A DNA stretch of 64,000 bases, taken from positions 372,001 to 436,000 of the forward strand of contig NZ_KZ826482.1 of the NCBI RefSeq assembly GCF_003205515.1. Direction: 5' to 3'. The notes under the pieces were generated by a model. It had not been told where the DNA came from. It made no database searches and saw only the letters and a program-made list of their open reading frames with translations. Positions 26,630-34,898 of the stretch are shown here, one piece after another. Source of the stretch: Litorivita pollutaquae. Lineage in GTDB: Bacteria; Pseudomonadota; Alphaproteobacteria; Rhodobacterales; Rhodobacteraceae. Every line of letters starts with the position of its first letter. Position 1 is the first letter of the stretch. The position numbers and the translations under genes were made by a program.

Positions 26630-26932
26630 ATGGCCCGCCCCTTCACGCCCAAGGTTGTCACCGCCAACGCCCTATTAGAGGGCGATGTGATCTATCAATG
26701 CAGCGACGACAGCTGGACCCGCGATTTGCGCCGCGCCGAATTACTGATGGATGCCGACACCGCCGCCGCGCGGCTGGCGCGTGCCGAAACCCAACAGCAT
26801 GCCATCGTCGGCCCGTATCTGACCGACATGGCAGCGGGTGAAAACGGCCCCGAGCCGGTGCATTTTCGTGAAGATTTTCGCCGCACCGGCCCTTCGAATT
26901 ATGCCCACGGCAAACAGGTGGAGTTGTCCTGA
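26630..26932 (+). CDS. DUF2849 domain-containing protein
   Basis: A small 100-residue protein beginning MARPFTPKVVTANALLEGDV, without signal peptide or membrane segment. DUF2849 genes sit next to assimilatory sulfite reductase in alphaproteobacteria, usually between siroheme synthase (cysG) and cysI; cysG is not present here. Biochemical role unknown. AGGAGG at optimal distance fixes the start at 26630. Its stop overlaps the cysI start (TGATG). Confidence 0.88.
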   Translation: MARPFTPKVVTANALLEGDVIYQCSDDSWTRDLRRAELLMDADTAAARLARAETQQHAIVGPYLTDMAAGENGPEPVHFREDFRRTGPSNYAHGKQVELS

Positions 26933-28596
26933 TGTATCGCTACAACGATTTTGACACCGCCTTTTTGGCCGAACGCAATGCACAGTTTCGCGCGCAAGTC
27001 GAACGCCGCATCAATGGATCGCTGACCGAAGAAGAATTCCGGCCACTGCGCTTGATGAACGGTCTTTATCTGCAATTGCATGCCTATATGCTGCGGGTTT
27101 GCGTGCCCTATGGCACCCTGTCGAGCGCGCAAATGCGCCAATTGGGGATGATCGCCGCCAAGTGGGACAAGGGCTATGGCCATTTCACCACGCGCCAGAA
27201 CATCCAATACAATTGGCCGAAATTGAACGACGTGCCCGATATTCTGGATGCGCTTGGCGAGGTGGGCCTGCACGCGATCCAAACCTCGGGCAACACCATC
27301 CGCAATACCACGGCGGACCATTTCGCCGGTGCCGCCGCCGACGAAATCGCCGATCCGCGTCCGGTCGCGGAACTCATCCGCCAATGGTCAACCGACCATC
27401 CGGAATTCCAATTCCTGCCGCGCAAATTCAAAATCGCCATCACCGGCAGCCCCAACGACCGCGCCGTCACCCGCGCCCATGACATCGGCCTGCGGATGAT
27501 TGAGCAAGACGGCAAAGACGGGTTCGAGGTCATCATCGGCGGCGGCCTTGGCCGCACCCCGATGATCGGCAAAGTCATCCGCGATTTCCTGCCCAAGGCC
27601 GATCTTTTGCCTTATCTTGAGGCCTGCGTGTCGGTGTGGAACACGCTTGGCCGCCGCGACAACAAATATAAGGCCCGCATCAAGATCACCGTGCATGAGA
27701 ACGGGATCGAAAAGATGCAAGAACTGGTCGAGGCCCGCTTTGCCGAGCTACGCCCGCAGTTCACCGGCGTCGATCAGGAGATGCTTAAAGAGATCGAGGC
27801 GCAATTCACCGCGCCGGATTTCAAAACCGCCCCCACGGACGGGTTCGATCGGGCCTATGCCAATGATCCGGTGTTCCGGTCGTGGATCGACACCAACATC
27901 ACCGCGCATCGCAATGCCGATTATGCCATCGTGTCGATCTCGATCAAGAACCACGGCGAAACCCCCGGCGATGCCACCGCAGAGCAAATGGCGGCAATGG
28001 CCGATCTGGCGGCGCAATATGCCCATGACGAATTGCGCATCAGCCACGAGCAAAACGTAATCCTGCCACATGTGCATCGCGGCGACCTGCCTGCGCTGCA
28101 CGCGGCGCTCAAAGAGGTGCATTTGGCCACGGCCAACATCGGTCTGGTGTCCGATATGATTGTTTGCCCCGGCATGGATTATTGCGCCTTGGCGACCGCC
28201 CGCTCGATCCCGATCGGTCAGCAGATCAGCAATCGTTTCAATGCGTTGAAGCTTGAGCATGATATTGGCGAGCTGAAACTCAAGATCTCCGGCTGCATCA
28301 ATGCCTGCGGGCATCACCATGTTGGCCATATCGGGATTTTGGGCCTCGACCGCGCGGGGGTGGAGAACTACCAAATCACGCTTGGCGGTGATGCAACCGA
28401 AACCGCGGCCGTCGGCGAACGCGCCGGTCCCGGCTTTGCTTATGACGAGATCGTGCCAGCGGTCGAACGCATCATCTATGCCTATCTCGATCTGCGCGAA
28501 GGTGCCGACGAGACATTCTTGATGGCCTATCGTCGCCTCGGCATGGCCCCGTTCAAGGCCGCGCTCTATCCACAGGACAATGCCAATGCCGCCTGA
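26932..28596 (+). CDS. cysI: Assimilatory sulfite reductase hemoprotein (nitrite/sulfite reductase family)
   Basis: Siroheme/4Fe-4S enzyme of 554 residues that reduces sulfite to sulfide with six electrons. Two ferredoxin-like half-domains are visible (GYGHFTTRQNIQYNW; DELRISHEQNVILPHV), and the cluster/siroheme cysteines are in CPGMDYCALA and SGCINACGHHHVG. No CysJ flavoprotein is adjacent, so electrons probably come from ferredoxin, reduced by the Fpr encoded downstream. The spacing of the cysteines favours sulfite reductase in this cluster, but nitrite reductase activity cannot be excluded from sequence. Confidence 0.93.
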   Translation: MYRYNDFDTAFLAERNAQFRAQVERRINGSLTEEEFRPLRLMNGLYLQLHAYMLRVCVPYGTLSSAQMRQLGMIAAKWDKGYGHFTTRQNIQYNWPKLNDVPDILDALGEVGLHAIQTSGNTIRNTTADHFAGAAADEIADPRPVAELIRQWSTDHPEFQFLPRKFKIAITGSPNDRAVTRAHDIGLRMIEQDGKDGFEVIIGGGLGRTPMIGKVIRDFLPKADLLPYLEACVSVWNTLGRRDNKYKARIKITVHENGIEKMQELVEARFAELRPQFTGVDQEMLKEIEAQFTAPDFKTAPTDGFDRAYANDPVFRSWIDTNITAHRNADYAIVSISIKNHGETPGDATAEQMAAMADLAAQYAHDELRISHEQNVILPHVHRGDLPALHAALKEVHLATANIGLVSDMIVCPGMDYCALATARSIPIGQQISNRFNALKLEHDIGELKLKISGCINACGHHHVGHIGILGLDRAGVENYQITLGGDATETAAVGERAGPGFAYDEIVPAVERIIYAYLDLREGADETFLMAYRRLGMAPFKAALYPQDNANAA

Positions 28597-29371
28597 TGCC
28601 AGCCTTGCCCGCGCCGAGGACATCGGCCGCAGCTATGGCAGCGAGAATGCCGACGGGTTTACCGCCCGCGTGGCGGCGTTGAATGCCGCCTATGAGCACC
28701 ACAGCGCCACCGCCGTTCTCAAACGCGCGCTGCGCGATCCTGATGTCGGGCGTCTTGCGTTGGTATCCTCCTTCGGGGCGGAATCGGTGGTCTTGCTGCA
28801 TCTCGTTTCGGTGATCAACAAACACACGCCGGTTTTGTTCATCGACACGCAGATGTTGTTTGAAGAAACGCTGGACTATCAACGCGACCTCAGCGACCGC
28901 CTTGGACTTGAAGATCTGCGGGTTGTGCGCGCCTCCGAGGCGATGCTCGCCGCCGAAGATCCCGATGGCACCTTGCATAAACGCAGCACCGATTCCTGCT
29001 GTGATCTGCGCAAAACCCGGCCTTTGCAAATGTCGCTTGCCGGTTTTGACGGTTGGATCACGGGGCGCAAACGGTTTCAGGGTGCCACCCGCGCCTCGCT
29101 TGAATTCTTTGAGGCCGACGGCGATCAAATCAAAGTCAATCCTTTGGCACATTGGACCCCAGAGGACATTCAAAATTATATGATCGAAAACCGCCTGCCA
29201 CGGCATCCATTGGTTGCCAAAGGCTATCCTTCGATCGGCTGTGCGCCCTGCACGTCGCCAGTCAAAGAAGGCGAAGACCCCCGCGCGGGGCGTTGGCGCG
29301 GCGAAGAGAAAACCGAATGCGGCATTCATTTCGTGGATGGCAAGATGGTCCGGATAGGAGCAAATACATGA
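28586..29371 (+). CDS. cysH: Assimilatory (phospho)adenylylsulfate reductase, Fe-S type
   Basis: A 261-residue enzyme that reduces activated sulfate to sulfite. It has the PP-loop fold (LALVSSFGAESVVLLH) and both cysteine pairs of the 4Fe-4S form, DSCCDLRKT and GCAPCTS, which usually marks use of adenylylsulfate rather than PAPS. The catalytic cysteine is in the C-terminal ECGIHF. The ATG at 28586 overlaps the end of cysI; AGGA lies 8 bases upstream, which favours it over the ATG at 28580. Confidence 0.94.
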   Translation: MPPDASLARAEDIGRSYGSENADGFTARVAALNAAYEHHSATAVLKRALRDPDVGRLALVSSFGAESVVLLHLVSVINKHTPVLFIDTQMLFEETLDYQRDLSDRLGLEDLRVVRASEAMLAAEDPDGTLHKRSTDSCCDLRKTRPLQMSLAGFDGWITGRKRFQGATRASLEFFEADGDQIKVNPLAHWTPEDIQNYMIENRLPRHPLVAKGYPSIGCAPCTSPVKEGEDPRAGRWRGEEKTECGIHFVDGKMVRIGANT

Positions 29372-29784
29372 GCGTGATCGTAACCGACAGCGGCTTTGCC
29401 GAAGATGACTTCACCGGCAATTTCGCCCCCTTGAACGAGGATGGCAGCCTACCCGACACCAGCGCGATTGACATCAATCCCGCCGATGATGTGACCGCCT
29501 TGGCCGGACAGCTTGAAGGCGTCAGCATGATCCGCATCGCATTCCCGTCATTTTCCGACGGGCGCGGTTTCACCCATGCGCGCTCCTTGCGCTTGATGGG
29601 CTACACCGGCCGGTTGCGCGCAGCGGGCCACGTTATCGCGGATCAATATGCCATGGCGCGCCGGTCGGGGTTTGACGAGGTGGAAATCGACGCCGCGCTT
29701 GCCACCCGCCAACCAGAGCCGCAATGGCGCGCCCGCGCCAATTGGCAAGAGCATGACTATCAGTCGCGGCTGCGGGCGCGCTGA
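29368..29784 (+). CDS. DUF934 domain-containing protein
   Basis: A 138-residue protein starting MSVIVTDSGFAEDDF; the conserved core is IRIAFPSFSDGRGFTHARSL and GHVIADQYAMARRSGFDEVE. DUF934 proteins occur with cysI and cysH across proteobacteria and are often labelled oxidoreductases, without proof. The ATG overlaps the cysH stop (ATGA) and has AGGAG upstream, so it belongs to the same transcript. Confidence 0.9.
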   Translation: MSVIVTDSGFAEDDFTGNFAPLNEDGSLPDTSAIDINPADDVTALAGQLEGVSMIRIAFPSFSDGRGFTHARSLRLMGYTGRLRAAGHVIADQYAMARRSGFDEVEIDAALATRQPEPQWRARANWQEHDYQSRLRAR

Positions 29785-29872
29785 AACACTTTCAATAACT
29801 GAAATATATCGTTAGAAAGACGCGCAAACGCGCCCTCTATTGACCTTGATATACATGAGCGAGAGCATTCCC

Positions 29873-30712
29873 GTGACCGAGATCCAAACCCAGACACCGA
29901 CACAGACAAGCCCCAAAGTGCCTGCCCTGCCTGATGCGCAGACCGTCACATCGGTCAAGCATTGGAATGACAGGTTGTTTTCGTTTCGCGTGACCCGCCC
30001 GCAAAGCCTGCGGTTCCGGTCGGGTGAATTTGTGATGATCGGATTGATGAATGATCCCGACCCGAAAACCGGCAAACAAAAACCATTGCTGCGCGCTTAC
30101 TCCATCGCCTCGCCGTCGTGGGACGAGGAATTGGAGTTTTATTCGATCAAGGTTCAAGATGGCCCGCTGACCTCGCGCTTGCAACATATCGAGGTCGGGG
30201 ATGAAATCATCCTGCGCCCCAAACCCGTCGGCACATTGGTGCTCGACGCGCTTTTGCCGGGCAAACGGCTTTGGATGTTTGCCACTGGCACCGGGATTGC
30301 GCCTTTCGCGTCCCTGATGCGCGATCCGGAAACCTATGAGCAATATGACGAAGTGATCCTCATGCACACCTGCCGCGAGGTGTCGGAATTGGAATACGGC
30401 CGCCAATTGGTCGAAAGCCTGCCCAATGATCCGTTGATCGGCGAATTGGTCGGCGACAAGTTGCGCTATTACCCGACCACCACCCAAGAACAGAGCGCCC
30501 AGATGGGCCGGATCACCGACAACTTAAGTTCGGGCAAGGTCTTTGCCGACCTCGACCTGCCGCCGATGGACCCCGAACATGATCGCGGCATGGTTTGCGG
30601 CAACCTGGCGTTTAACAAGGATATCATGGCGGTGCTCGAAGGCTTTGGCCTTGAAGAAGGCGCCAATTCCGATCCGAAGCATTATGTGGTGGAAAAGGCC
30701 TTCGTCGACTGA
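29873..30712 (+). CDS. fpr: Ferredoxin--NADP(+) reductase
   Basis: FAD enzyme of about 279 residues that moves electrons between NADPH and ferredoxin, here probably for sulfite reduction. The FAD-binding motif is RAYSIASP, followed by GPLTSRLQHIEVGDEI; the NADP-binding site includes ATGTGIAPFASLMRD, and the tail VVEKAFVD is typical of bacterial subclass II. I prefer the GTG at 29873, which has GAGAG 7 bases upstream and gives VTEIQ; an ATG at 29855 would add six residues but lacks a Shine-Dalgarno. Confidence 0.92.
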   Translation: MTEIQTQTPTQTSPKVPALPDAQTVTSVKHWNDRLFSFRVTRPQSLRFRSGEFVMIGLMNDPDPKTGKQKPLLRAYSIASPSWDEELEFYSIKVQDGPLTSRLQHIEVGDEIILRPKPVGTLVLDALLPGKRLWMFATGTGIAPFASLMRDPETYEQYDEVILMHTCREVSELEYGRQLVESLPNDPLIGELVGDKLRYYPTTTQEQSAQMGRITDNLSSGKVFADLDLPPMDPEHDRGMVCGNLAFNKDIMAVLEGFGLEEGANSDPKHYVVEKAFVD

Positions 30713-30793
30713 TTTCGCGCCGTTTTCTGCTCAAACTCTGGGCCTGTCCGCAATTCCTTAGGTGCGCGTTGCGGGGGCCTCTATGATCGGGGC

Positions 30794-31288
30794 ATGCATT
30801 TGCCCCGCCTGCTCCCTGATCTCCAATTTGATCGCCTCGGCCCAAGCCAGAGCGACTTTTGCTATTCCTATGAGATAAAGCGCGCCGCGATGGCCCCCCA
30901 TGTCGCCCCACATTGGGGATGGGACGAGGATGTGCAACGCGAAATCCATCGCGGCCACTACGCCACAAAACCATTCTACGCGATCCGGCGCCACGAGAAA
31001 AATATCGGCGCCTTGTCCTTCCATTTGCGCGCCACCGACATCCGCCTTGGTGAATTCTACCTGCACCCCCAATGGCACAACCAAGGGATTGGCAGCCGGA
31101 TATTGGCTCATTGCCTCGGTGTGGCCGATAATATGGGATTGCCGGTCCGTCTGGAGTATTTGCGCTGGAACCCTGTGGGCCGCCTTTATGCCCGCTTTGG
31201 ATTTCACGAGGTCGGGCGCAGTGACATTCATATTCAAATGCAGCGCCCCGCCCCGGCGCATGGCGTTCATCCGGCGCGACGGTCATAG
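30794..31288 (+). CDS. GNAT family N-acetyltransferase
   Basis: A 164-residue acetyltransferase of the GNAT fold. The acetyl-CoA pyrophosphate loop is in HPQWHNQGIGSRIL (Q-x-x-G-x-G/S pattern), followed by the NPVGRLYARFGFHEVG motif that closes the fold. Substrate unknown. It lies convergent with the alanine-rich gene and has no apparent operon partner. Confidence 0.88.
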   Translation: MHLPRLLPDLQFDRLGPSQSDFCYSYEIKRAAMAPHVAPHWGWDEDVQREIHRGHYATKPFYAIRRHEKNIGALSFHLRATDIRLGEFYLHPQWHNQGIGSRILAHCLGVADNMGLPVRLEYLRWNPVGRLYARFGFHEVGRSDIHIQMQRPAPAHGVHPARRS

Positions 31289-31306
31289 GCGGCGTTCCCC
31301 CACGCC

Positions 31307-31343
31307 AAAAACAAAAAACCCGCGCGGATCGCTCCACGCGGGG
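31307..31343 (-). terminator. Terminator for the alanine-rich gene
   Basis: On the minus strand, arms CCCGCG and CGCGGG (12-base loop) are followed by TTTTTTGTTTTTG. It lies 45 bases after the stop codon of the alanine-rich protein gene. Confidence 0.7.
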
Positions 31344-31387
31344 ATCATATCATGCGACGCGGCCCGTTAGGCCCGCGTCAAACGGTT

Positions 31388-32254
31388 TTACATGCCAACC
31401 GCCGATTTGATTTGCTCAAGCACTTTGCCAAGCATTTCAGGATCGTCTTGGGCCTTCTGCAGACCGGTTTTCAGCATGGTCTTTTGCATGTCACCGATCG
31501 ACGATTGGTCAATCATGTCGCTGACTTTTTCGAGGTTAAAACCATCCACAGTCAACAATTCGCTCACGCCATCCATCATCGACGACGACGCATCAGAGGC
31601 CGCTTCGGACGCATCCGCCGCCGCATCTGTTGCGGTTTGAGCGGCATCCTCTGCGGTTTGCGCAGCGGATTCAGCAGTATCAGCCGCCGCATCTGCGGCT
31701 GCAGCGGCGGTATCTGTGCCCGCCTCGGAGGCCGCCGCAGCCGCGTCATCGGCAGCATCCGCCGCCGTCGTTGCAGCGGTTTCGGCCGCAGCCGCTGCGT
31801 CGGTTGCCGCATCGGCGGCGTCACTGGCCTCACCGGCGGCCGCATCGGCGGCGTCCACAGCCGCAGCCGTGCCCGCATCAACCGCATCTGCGGCTGCATC
31901 GCTAACCGCTTCGGCAGCATTGGTGGCCGCATCACCTGCGGCGTTGACCGCATCGGTTGCAGCTTCGGTGGCGATTTCAGCCGCCTCGGTCGCATTTTCC
32001 GCAGCCTCGGCAGCAACCTCTTCGGCGGCCTCCGCAGCCGTAGTGGCGGCATCGTCCACAGCATCAACAGCCGCAGTCGCCGTATCGGTCACCGCAGTCG
32101 CCGCATCACTGGCCACATCGGCCGTCGCATCAACCGCGTCCGTGGTGGCCTCTGTCGCCTCTTGCACGACCTCTTGCACCGATTTCCCGGACATCAGCAG
32201 GTATCCGCCGCCAATAACCACCAACGCAATCACGACCCAAAGCAGATTTTTCAT
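31388..32254 (-). CDS. Membrane-anchored alanine-rich repeat protein
   Basis: A 288-residue protein with one N-terminal membrane helix (LLWVVIALVVIGGGYLLM) and then about 190 residues composed almost only of Ala, Asp, Glu, Thr, Ser and Val in degenerate repeats such as ATDAAADA, ATEAAE and DAADAA. The pattern suggests a long acidic amphipathic helix, reminiscent of LEA or apolipoprotein-type repeats. A normal-composition C-terminal domain of about 65 residues follows (VSELLTVDGFNLEKVSDMID). AAGGGG precedes the ATG. The gene is divergent from infC. No function can be assigned. Confidence 0.85.
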   Translation of the reverse strand: MKNLLWVVIALVVIGGGYLLMSGKSVQEVVQEATEATTDAVDATADVASDAATAVTDTATAAVDAVDDAATTAAEAAEEVAAEAAENATEAAEIATEAATDAVNAAGDAATNAAEAVSDAAADAVDAGTAAAVDAADAAAGEASDAADAATDAAAAAETAATTAADAADDAAAAASEAGTDTAAAAADAAADTAESAAQTAEDAAQTATDAAADASEAASDASSSMMDGVSELLTVDGFNLEKVSDMIDQSSIGDMQKTMLKTGLQKAQDDPEMLGKVLEQIKSAVGM

Positions 32255-32457
32255 GGTTCTTCATCCCCTTAACATAGACAGCCCGCATTTTGCGGACCAC
32301 TTCATACGATGTTGCAGATGCCGAGCGCGAGCAAAAGGTTCAAGGGGAAAACATGACCATTTCGGCCCGAAACTGCCGATTTTGGCGCTTGAAAGAGTGC
32401 GGCTGCGGGTTTACCTTGCAGATTGCAAAACTATCAAACCATTGAAGGATCAAAACC

Positions 32458-33003
32458 ATAGCCCGCAGACCTCATAACGCGCCACCCACGCGCGAAACCG
32501 GCCCCAGAATCAATGATCGCATCCGTTGCCCGGAAATCCGCCTGATTGGCGCGGACGGCGAAAACGTCGGGGTCGTGACCCCTGCACGGGGTATGGCTAT
32601 GGCCGAAGAAGCGGGTCTAGATCTGGTAGAGATCTCCCCCAACGCCGAACCGCCCGTGGTCAAGATCATGGATTTCGGCAAGTATAAATACGAGACGCAA
32701 AAACGCGAATCCGAAGCGCGCAAAAAGCAAAAGATCATCGAGATCAAAGAGGTCAAATTCCGGCCCAATACCGATGTGCACGACTATGAAGTTAAAATGC
32801 GCAACGTGTATAAGTTCTTGGAAAACGGGGACAAAGTTAAAGTCACCCTGCGTTTCCGTGGTCGTGAAATGGCGCACCAGAATCTGGGTCGCGAATTGCT
32901 TGAACGTGTGGCCGAAGACACCAAAGACTGTGGGCGCGTGGAAAACATGCCCAAGATGGAAGGCCGCCAAATGATTATGTTGATCGGTCCGCTGCCGAAG
33001 TAG
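32458..33003 (+). CDS. infC: Translation initiation factor IF-3, with ATA start codon
   Basis: IF-3 binds the 30S subunit, prevents premature 50S joining and discriminates against non-canonical starts. The frame gives 181 residues when begun at ATA 32458, matching E. coli IF-3 (180); the N-terminal part then reads [20 protein letters not shown], as expected. GAAGGA stands 8 bases upstream of the ATA. The first in-frame ATG (32593) would remove the N-terminal domain. The N domain ([18 protein letters not shown]) and C domain ([31 protein letters not shown]) are complete. A rare start codon is the known basis of infC autoregulation. Confidence 0.93.
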   Translation: MARRPHNAPPTRETGPRINDRIRCPEIRLIGADGENVGVVTPARGMAMAEEAGLDLVEISPNAEPPVVKIMDFGKYKYETQKRESEARKKQKIIEIKEVKFRPNTDVHDYEVKMRNVYKFLENGDKVKVTLRFRGREMAHQNLGRELLERVAEDTKDCGRVENMPKMEGRQMIMLIGPLPK

Positions 33004-33034
33004 GGCCGCGCCCGTCGTCCAGCACCGCCAACCT

Positions 33035-33066
33035 AAAAGGCCTCCGCTTCTCGCGGAGGCCTTTTA
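33035..33066 (+). terminator. Intrinsic terminator of infC
   Basis: Perfect hairpin AAAAGGCCTCCGC-TTCTC-GCGGAGGCCTTTT, 13 bp, 32 bases after the infC stop. The A and T ends make it work in either direction. Confidence 0.9.
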
Positions 33067-33178
33067 TCAATGCACTCTAAATGCTTATATAACTTTGCTA
33101 TAAACTAAAATTCTTGCCGTGATTTATTGTTCGAGACGCGACGTCACTTCGTTGTATATTAACGAAAGCGTGTTTCAA

Positions 33179-33979
33179 ATGGATCAGGTTGTCCAAAATG
33201 TAATTTTCGCACTCTCCGAAACCATCCGCAACCGATTGTCGGGTCAGAGTGCCAGATCAGGTTATTCGTCAATGTCTCGACGGCCCATATCTACGCGTCC
33301 GGTGCTCTATCCGCTTGTATTGGCAGCGATTGCCATTATCGCCAACTACACGCTTCGTATCGTGTTTCTTGATATCGACTACCTCCGGCAATACATCATC
33401 ACGGAAACCATAGTGCCGATTCTGCTGGCGGCACCACTCGGTATCAATGCCGCCCACAAACGGCGCGACATCTATAAACTCAACCTAAAACTCCAAGAAA
33501 TGGTCGATCACGATGCCTTGACCCGGTTGAAGTCGCGGCAATTTCTGCTGAGCAACTTCAAAGCCAACACCGAAGACAACTGCGTGGTCATGATGATCGA
33601 CGTCGACCACTTCAAGGCACTTAACGACGCCCACGGCCATCAGGTGGGCGATCGTGCCCTACAACATATGGCTGGTATTTTTGTCGACTGTTGCCGGTCT
33701 TCCGACGTCATCAGCCGATACGGCGGCGAAGAATTTGTCATCGTTTTGAAAGACAGCGACCTGCATGCCGCCGCCATGGTGGCCAAACGTATCCGCAAGA
33801 CTTTGGCGCAATCGCCGTTGGACACCGGCAACGGCGAAGTCACGCTGACGGTCTCCATCGGGATCAGCCTGCTGCGCGAAGAAGACGATATCGAAGACGC
33901 CTTGGTGCGGGCCGATACCGCGATGTATCTGGCCAAGGAAAAGGGTCGCGACCGTATCGAATTGGAGGTTGTAGCCTAA
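33179..33979 (+). CDS. Membrane-bound diguanylate cyclase (GGDEF)
   Basis: A protein of about 266 residues that should make cyclic di-GMP from two GTP. Two membrane helices (LVLAAIAIIANYTLRIVF; ITETIVPILLAAPLGI) precede a short coil and the GGDEF domain, with DHDALTRLKSRQFLL, MIDVDHFKALNDAHGHQVGD and the active-site motif GGEEF in SRYGGEEFVIVL. The inhibitory RxxD site is present five residues upstream (RSSD). No EAL domain. The ATG at 33179 has a weak Shine-Dalgarno; a GTG at 33119 is an alternative start. Confidence 0.9.
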   Translation: MDQVVQNVIFALSETIRNRLSGQSARSGYSSMSRRPISTRPVLYPLVLAAIAIIANYTLRIVFLDIDYLRQYIITETIVPILLAAPLGINAAHKRRDIYKLNLKLQEMVDHDALTRLKSRQFLLSNFKANTEDNCVVMMIDVDHFKALNDAHGHQVGDRALQHMAGIFVDCCRSSDVISRYGGEEFVIVLKDSDLHAAAMVAKRIRKTLAQSPLDTGNGEVTLTVSIGISLLREEDDIEDALVRADTAMYLAKEKGRDRIELEVVA

Positions 33980-34046
33980 CGCCGCTGCGCCATCTCTTAA
34001 CAACACGCCCCCGCCTGCGCGAACGCGCAGCGGATCGCTCAAAACC

Positions 34047-34080
34047 AAAAAAAAGCCCCCGCATATCTGCGGGAGCTTTT
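34047..34080. terminator. Bidirectional terminator between the diguanylate cyclase and coxM
   Basis: Hairpin with arms around CCCGCA-TATC-TGCGGG, flanked by AAAAAAAAGC on one side and GCTTTT on the other. The minus strand has a run of eight T, so it should stop coxM transcripts well. Confidence 0.85.
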
Positions 34081-34101
34081 GCATTTTCGTCGTAAACAGG
34101 A

Positions 34102-34887
34102 TCAAGCCGCAGCTGTCACCGCCCGTTTGGTCAACACGCCAACCAGATGCGCGCGATATTCGGACGTGCCGTGCAGGTCGCCGATCATCCCATCGGCGGG
34201 AACCGACAGTCCCTCCAATGCCGAGACCGCGAAATTCGACGACAAAGCCGCCTCTGCCTCGGTCCAACGGAACACGCCTTCTTCGGAGGCACCGGTCACC
34301 GCCACGCGCACACCTTCCGCATATTTGGCAACATAGACGCCCACCAAAGCAAAGCGCGAAGCGGGCTGCTCGAACTTTTGGTAATTGGCCTTTTCGGGGA
34401 TCGGAAATTTCACTGCGGTGATGATTTCCCCCTCATCCAAGGCGGTCGTGAACATGCCTTGGAAAAAGTCATCCGCTGCGATCTCGCGGGCGTTGGTGAC
34501 GATTGTCGCGCCCGACGCCAAAGCCGCCGACGGATAGCACGCCGAAGGGTCATTATTGGCCAGACTGCCGCCGATGGTGCCGCGATTGCGCACCGCCGGA
34601 TCCCCGATATTGGAGGCCAAAGCCGCCAACGCCGGATAGGCCGTGGCCTCATCCGCCACCGTTTTATGGGGCGTGCCGCCGCCGATGGTCAAGGTACCCC
34701 CGCTGGCGGAGACCCCTTTCATGTCGGCAATCCCGGTGAGCGACACCAATTTTTCCGGCATCGCAAGGCGTTGCTTCATCGTCGGCAACAGTGTTTGACC
34801 GCCGCCCAACGCTTGCGCCTCGTCAGAGGAAAGCGCCGCAACCGCTTCGGCCACCGTGGTGGGTTTTTCGAACTCGAAGTTATACAT
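34102..34887 (-). CDS. coxM: Molybdenum hydroxylase FAD-binding subunit (CoxM type)
   Basis: A 261-residue flavoprotein that carries electrons from the Fe-S subunit to the acceptor. The FAD-binding motifs are ALGGGQTLLPTMKQRLA near the N-terminus and TIGGSLANNDPSACYPSAAL; the C-terminal CO-dehydrogenase flavoprotein domain follows. ATG at 34887 has AAGGAG 7 bases upstream. It is the last gene of the coxS-coxL-coxM transcript and is followed by a strong terminator. Confidence 0.93.
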   Translation of the reverse strand: MYNFEFEKPTTVAEAVAALSSDEAQALGGGQTLLPTMKQRLAMPEKLVSLTGIADMKGVSASGGTLTIGGGTPHKTVADEATAYPALAALASNIGDPAVRNRGTIGGSLANNDPSACYPSAALASGATIVTNAREIAADDFFQGMFTTALDEGEIITAVKFPIPEKANYQKFEQPASRFALVGVYVAKYAEGVRVAVTGASEEGVFRWTEAEAALSSNFAVSALEGLSVPADGMIGDLHGTSEYRAHLVGVLTKRAVTAAA

Positions 34888-34898
34888 TTTCGATCTCC

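Noticed and set aside
31630-32477. Plus-strand Ala/Ser-rich frames opposite the alanine-rich gene
   Set aside because: They mirror the repeat DNA of the minus-strand gene, which has an anchor, a Shine-Dalgarno, a C-terminal domain and a terminator.
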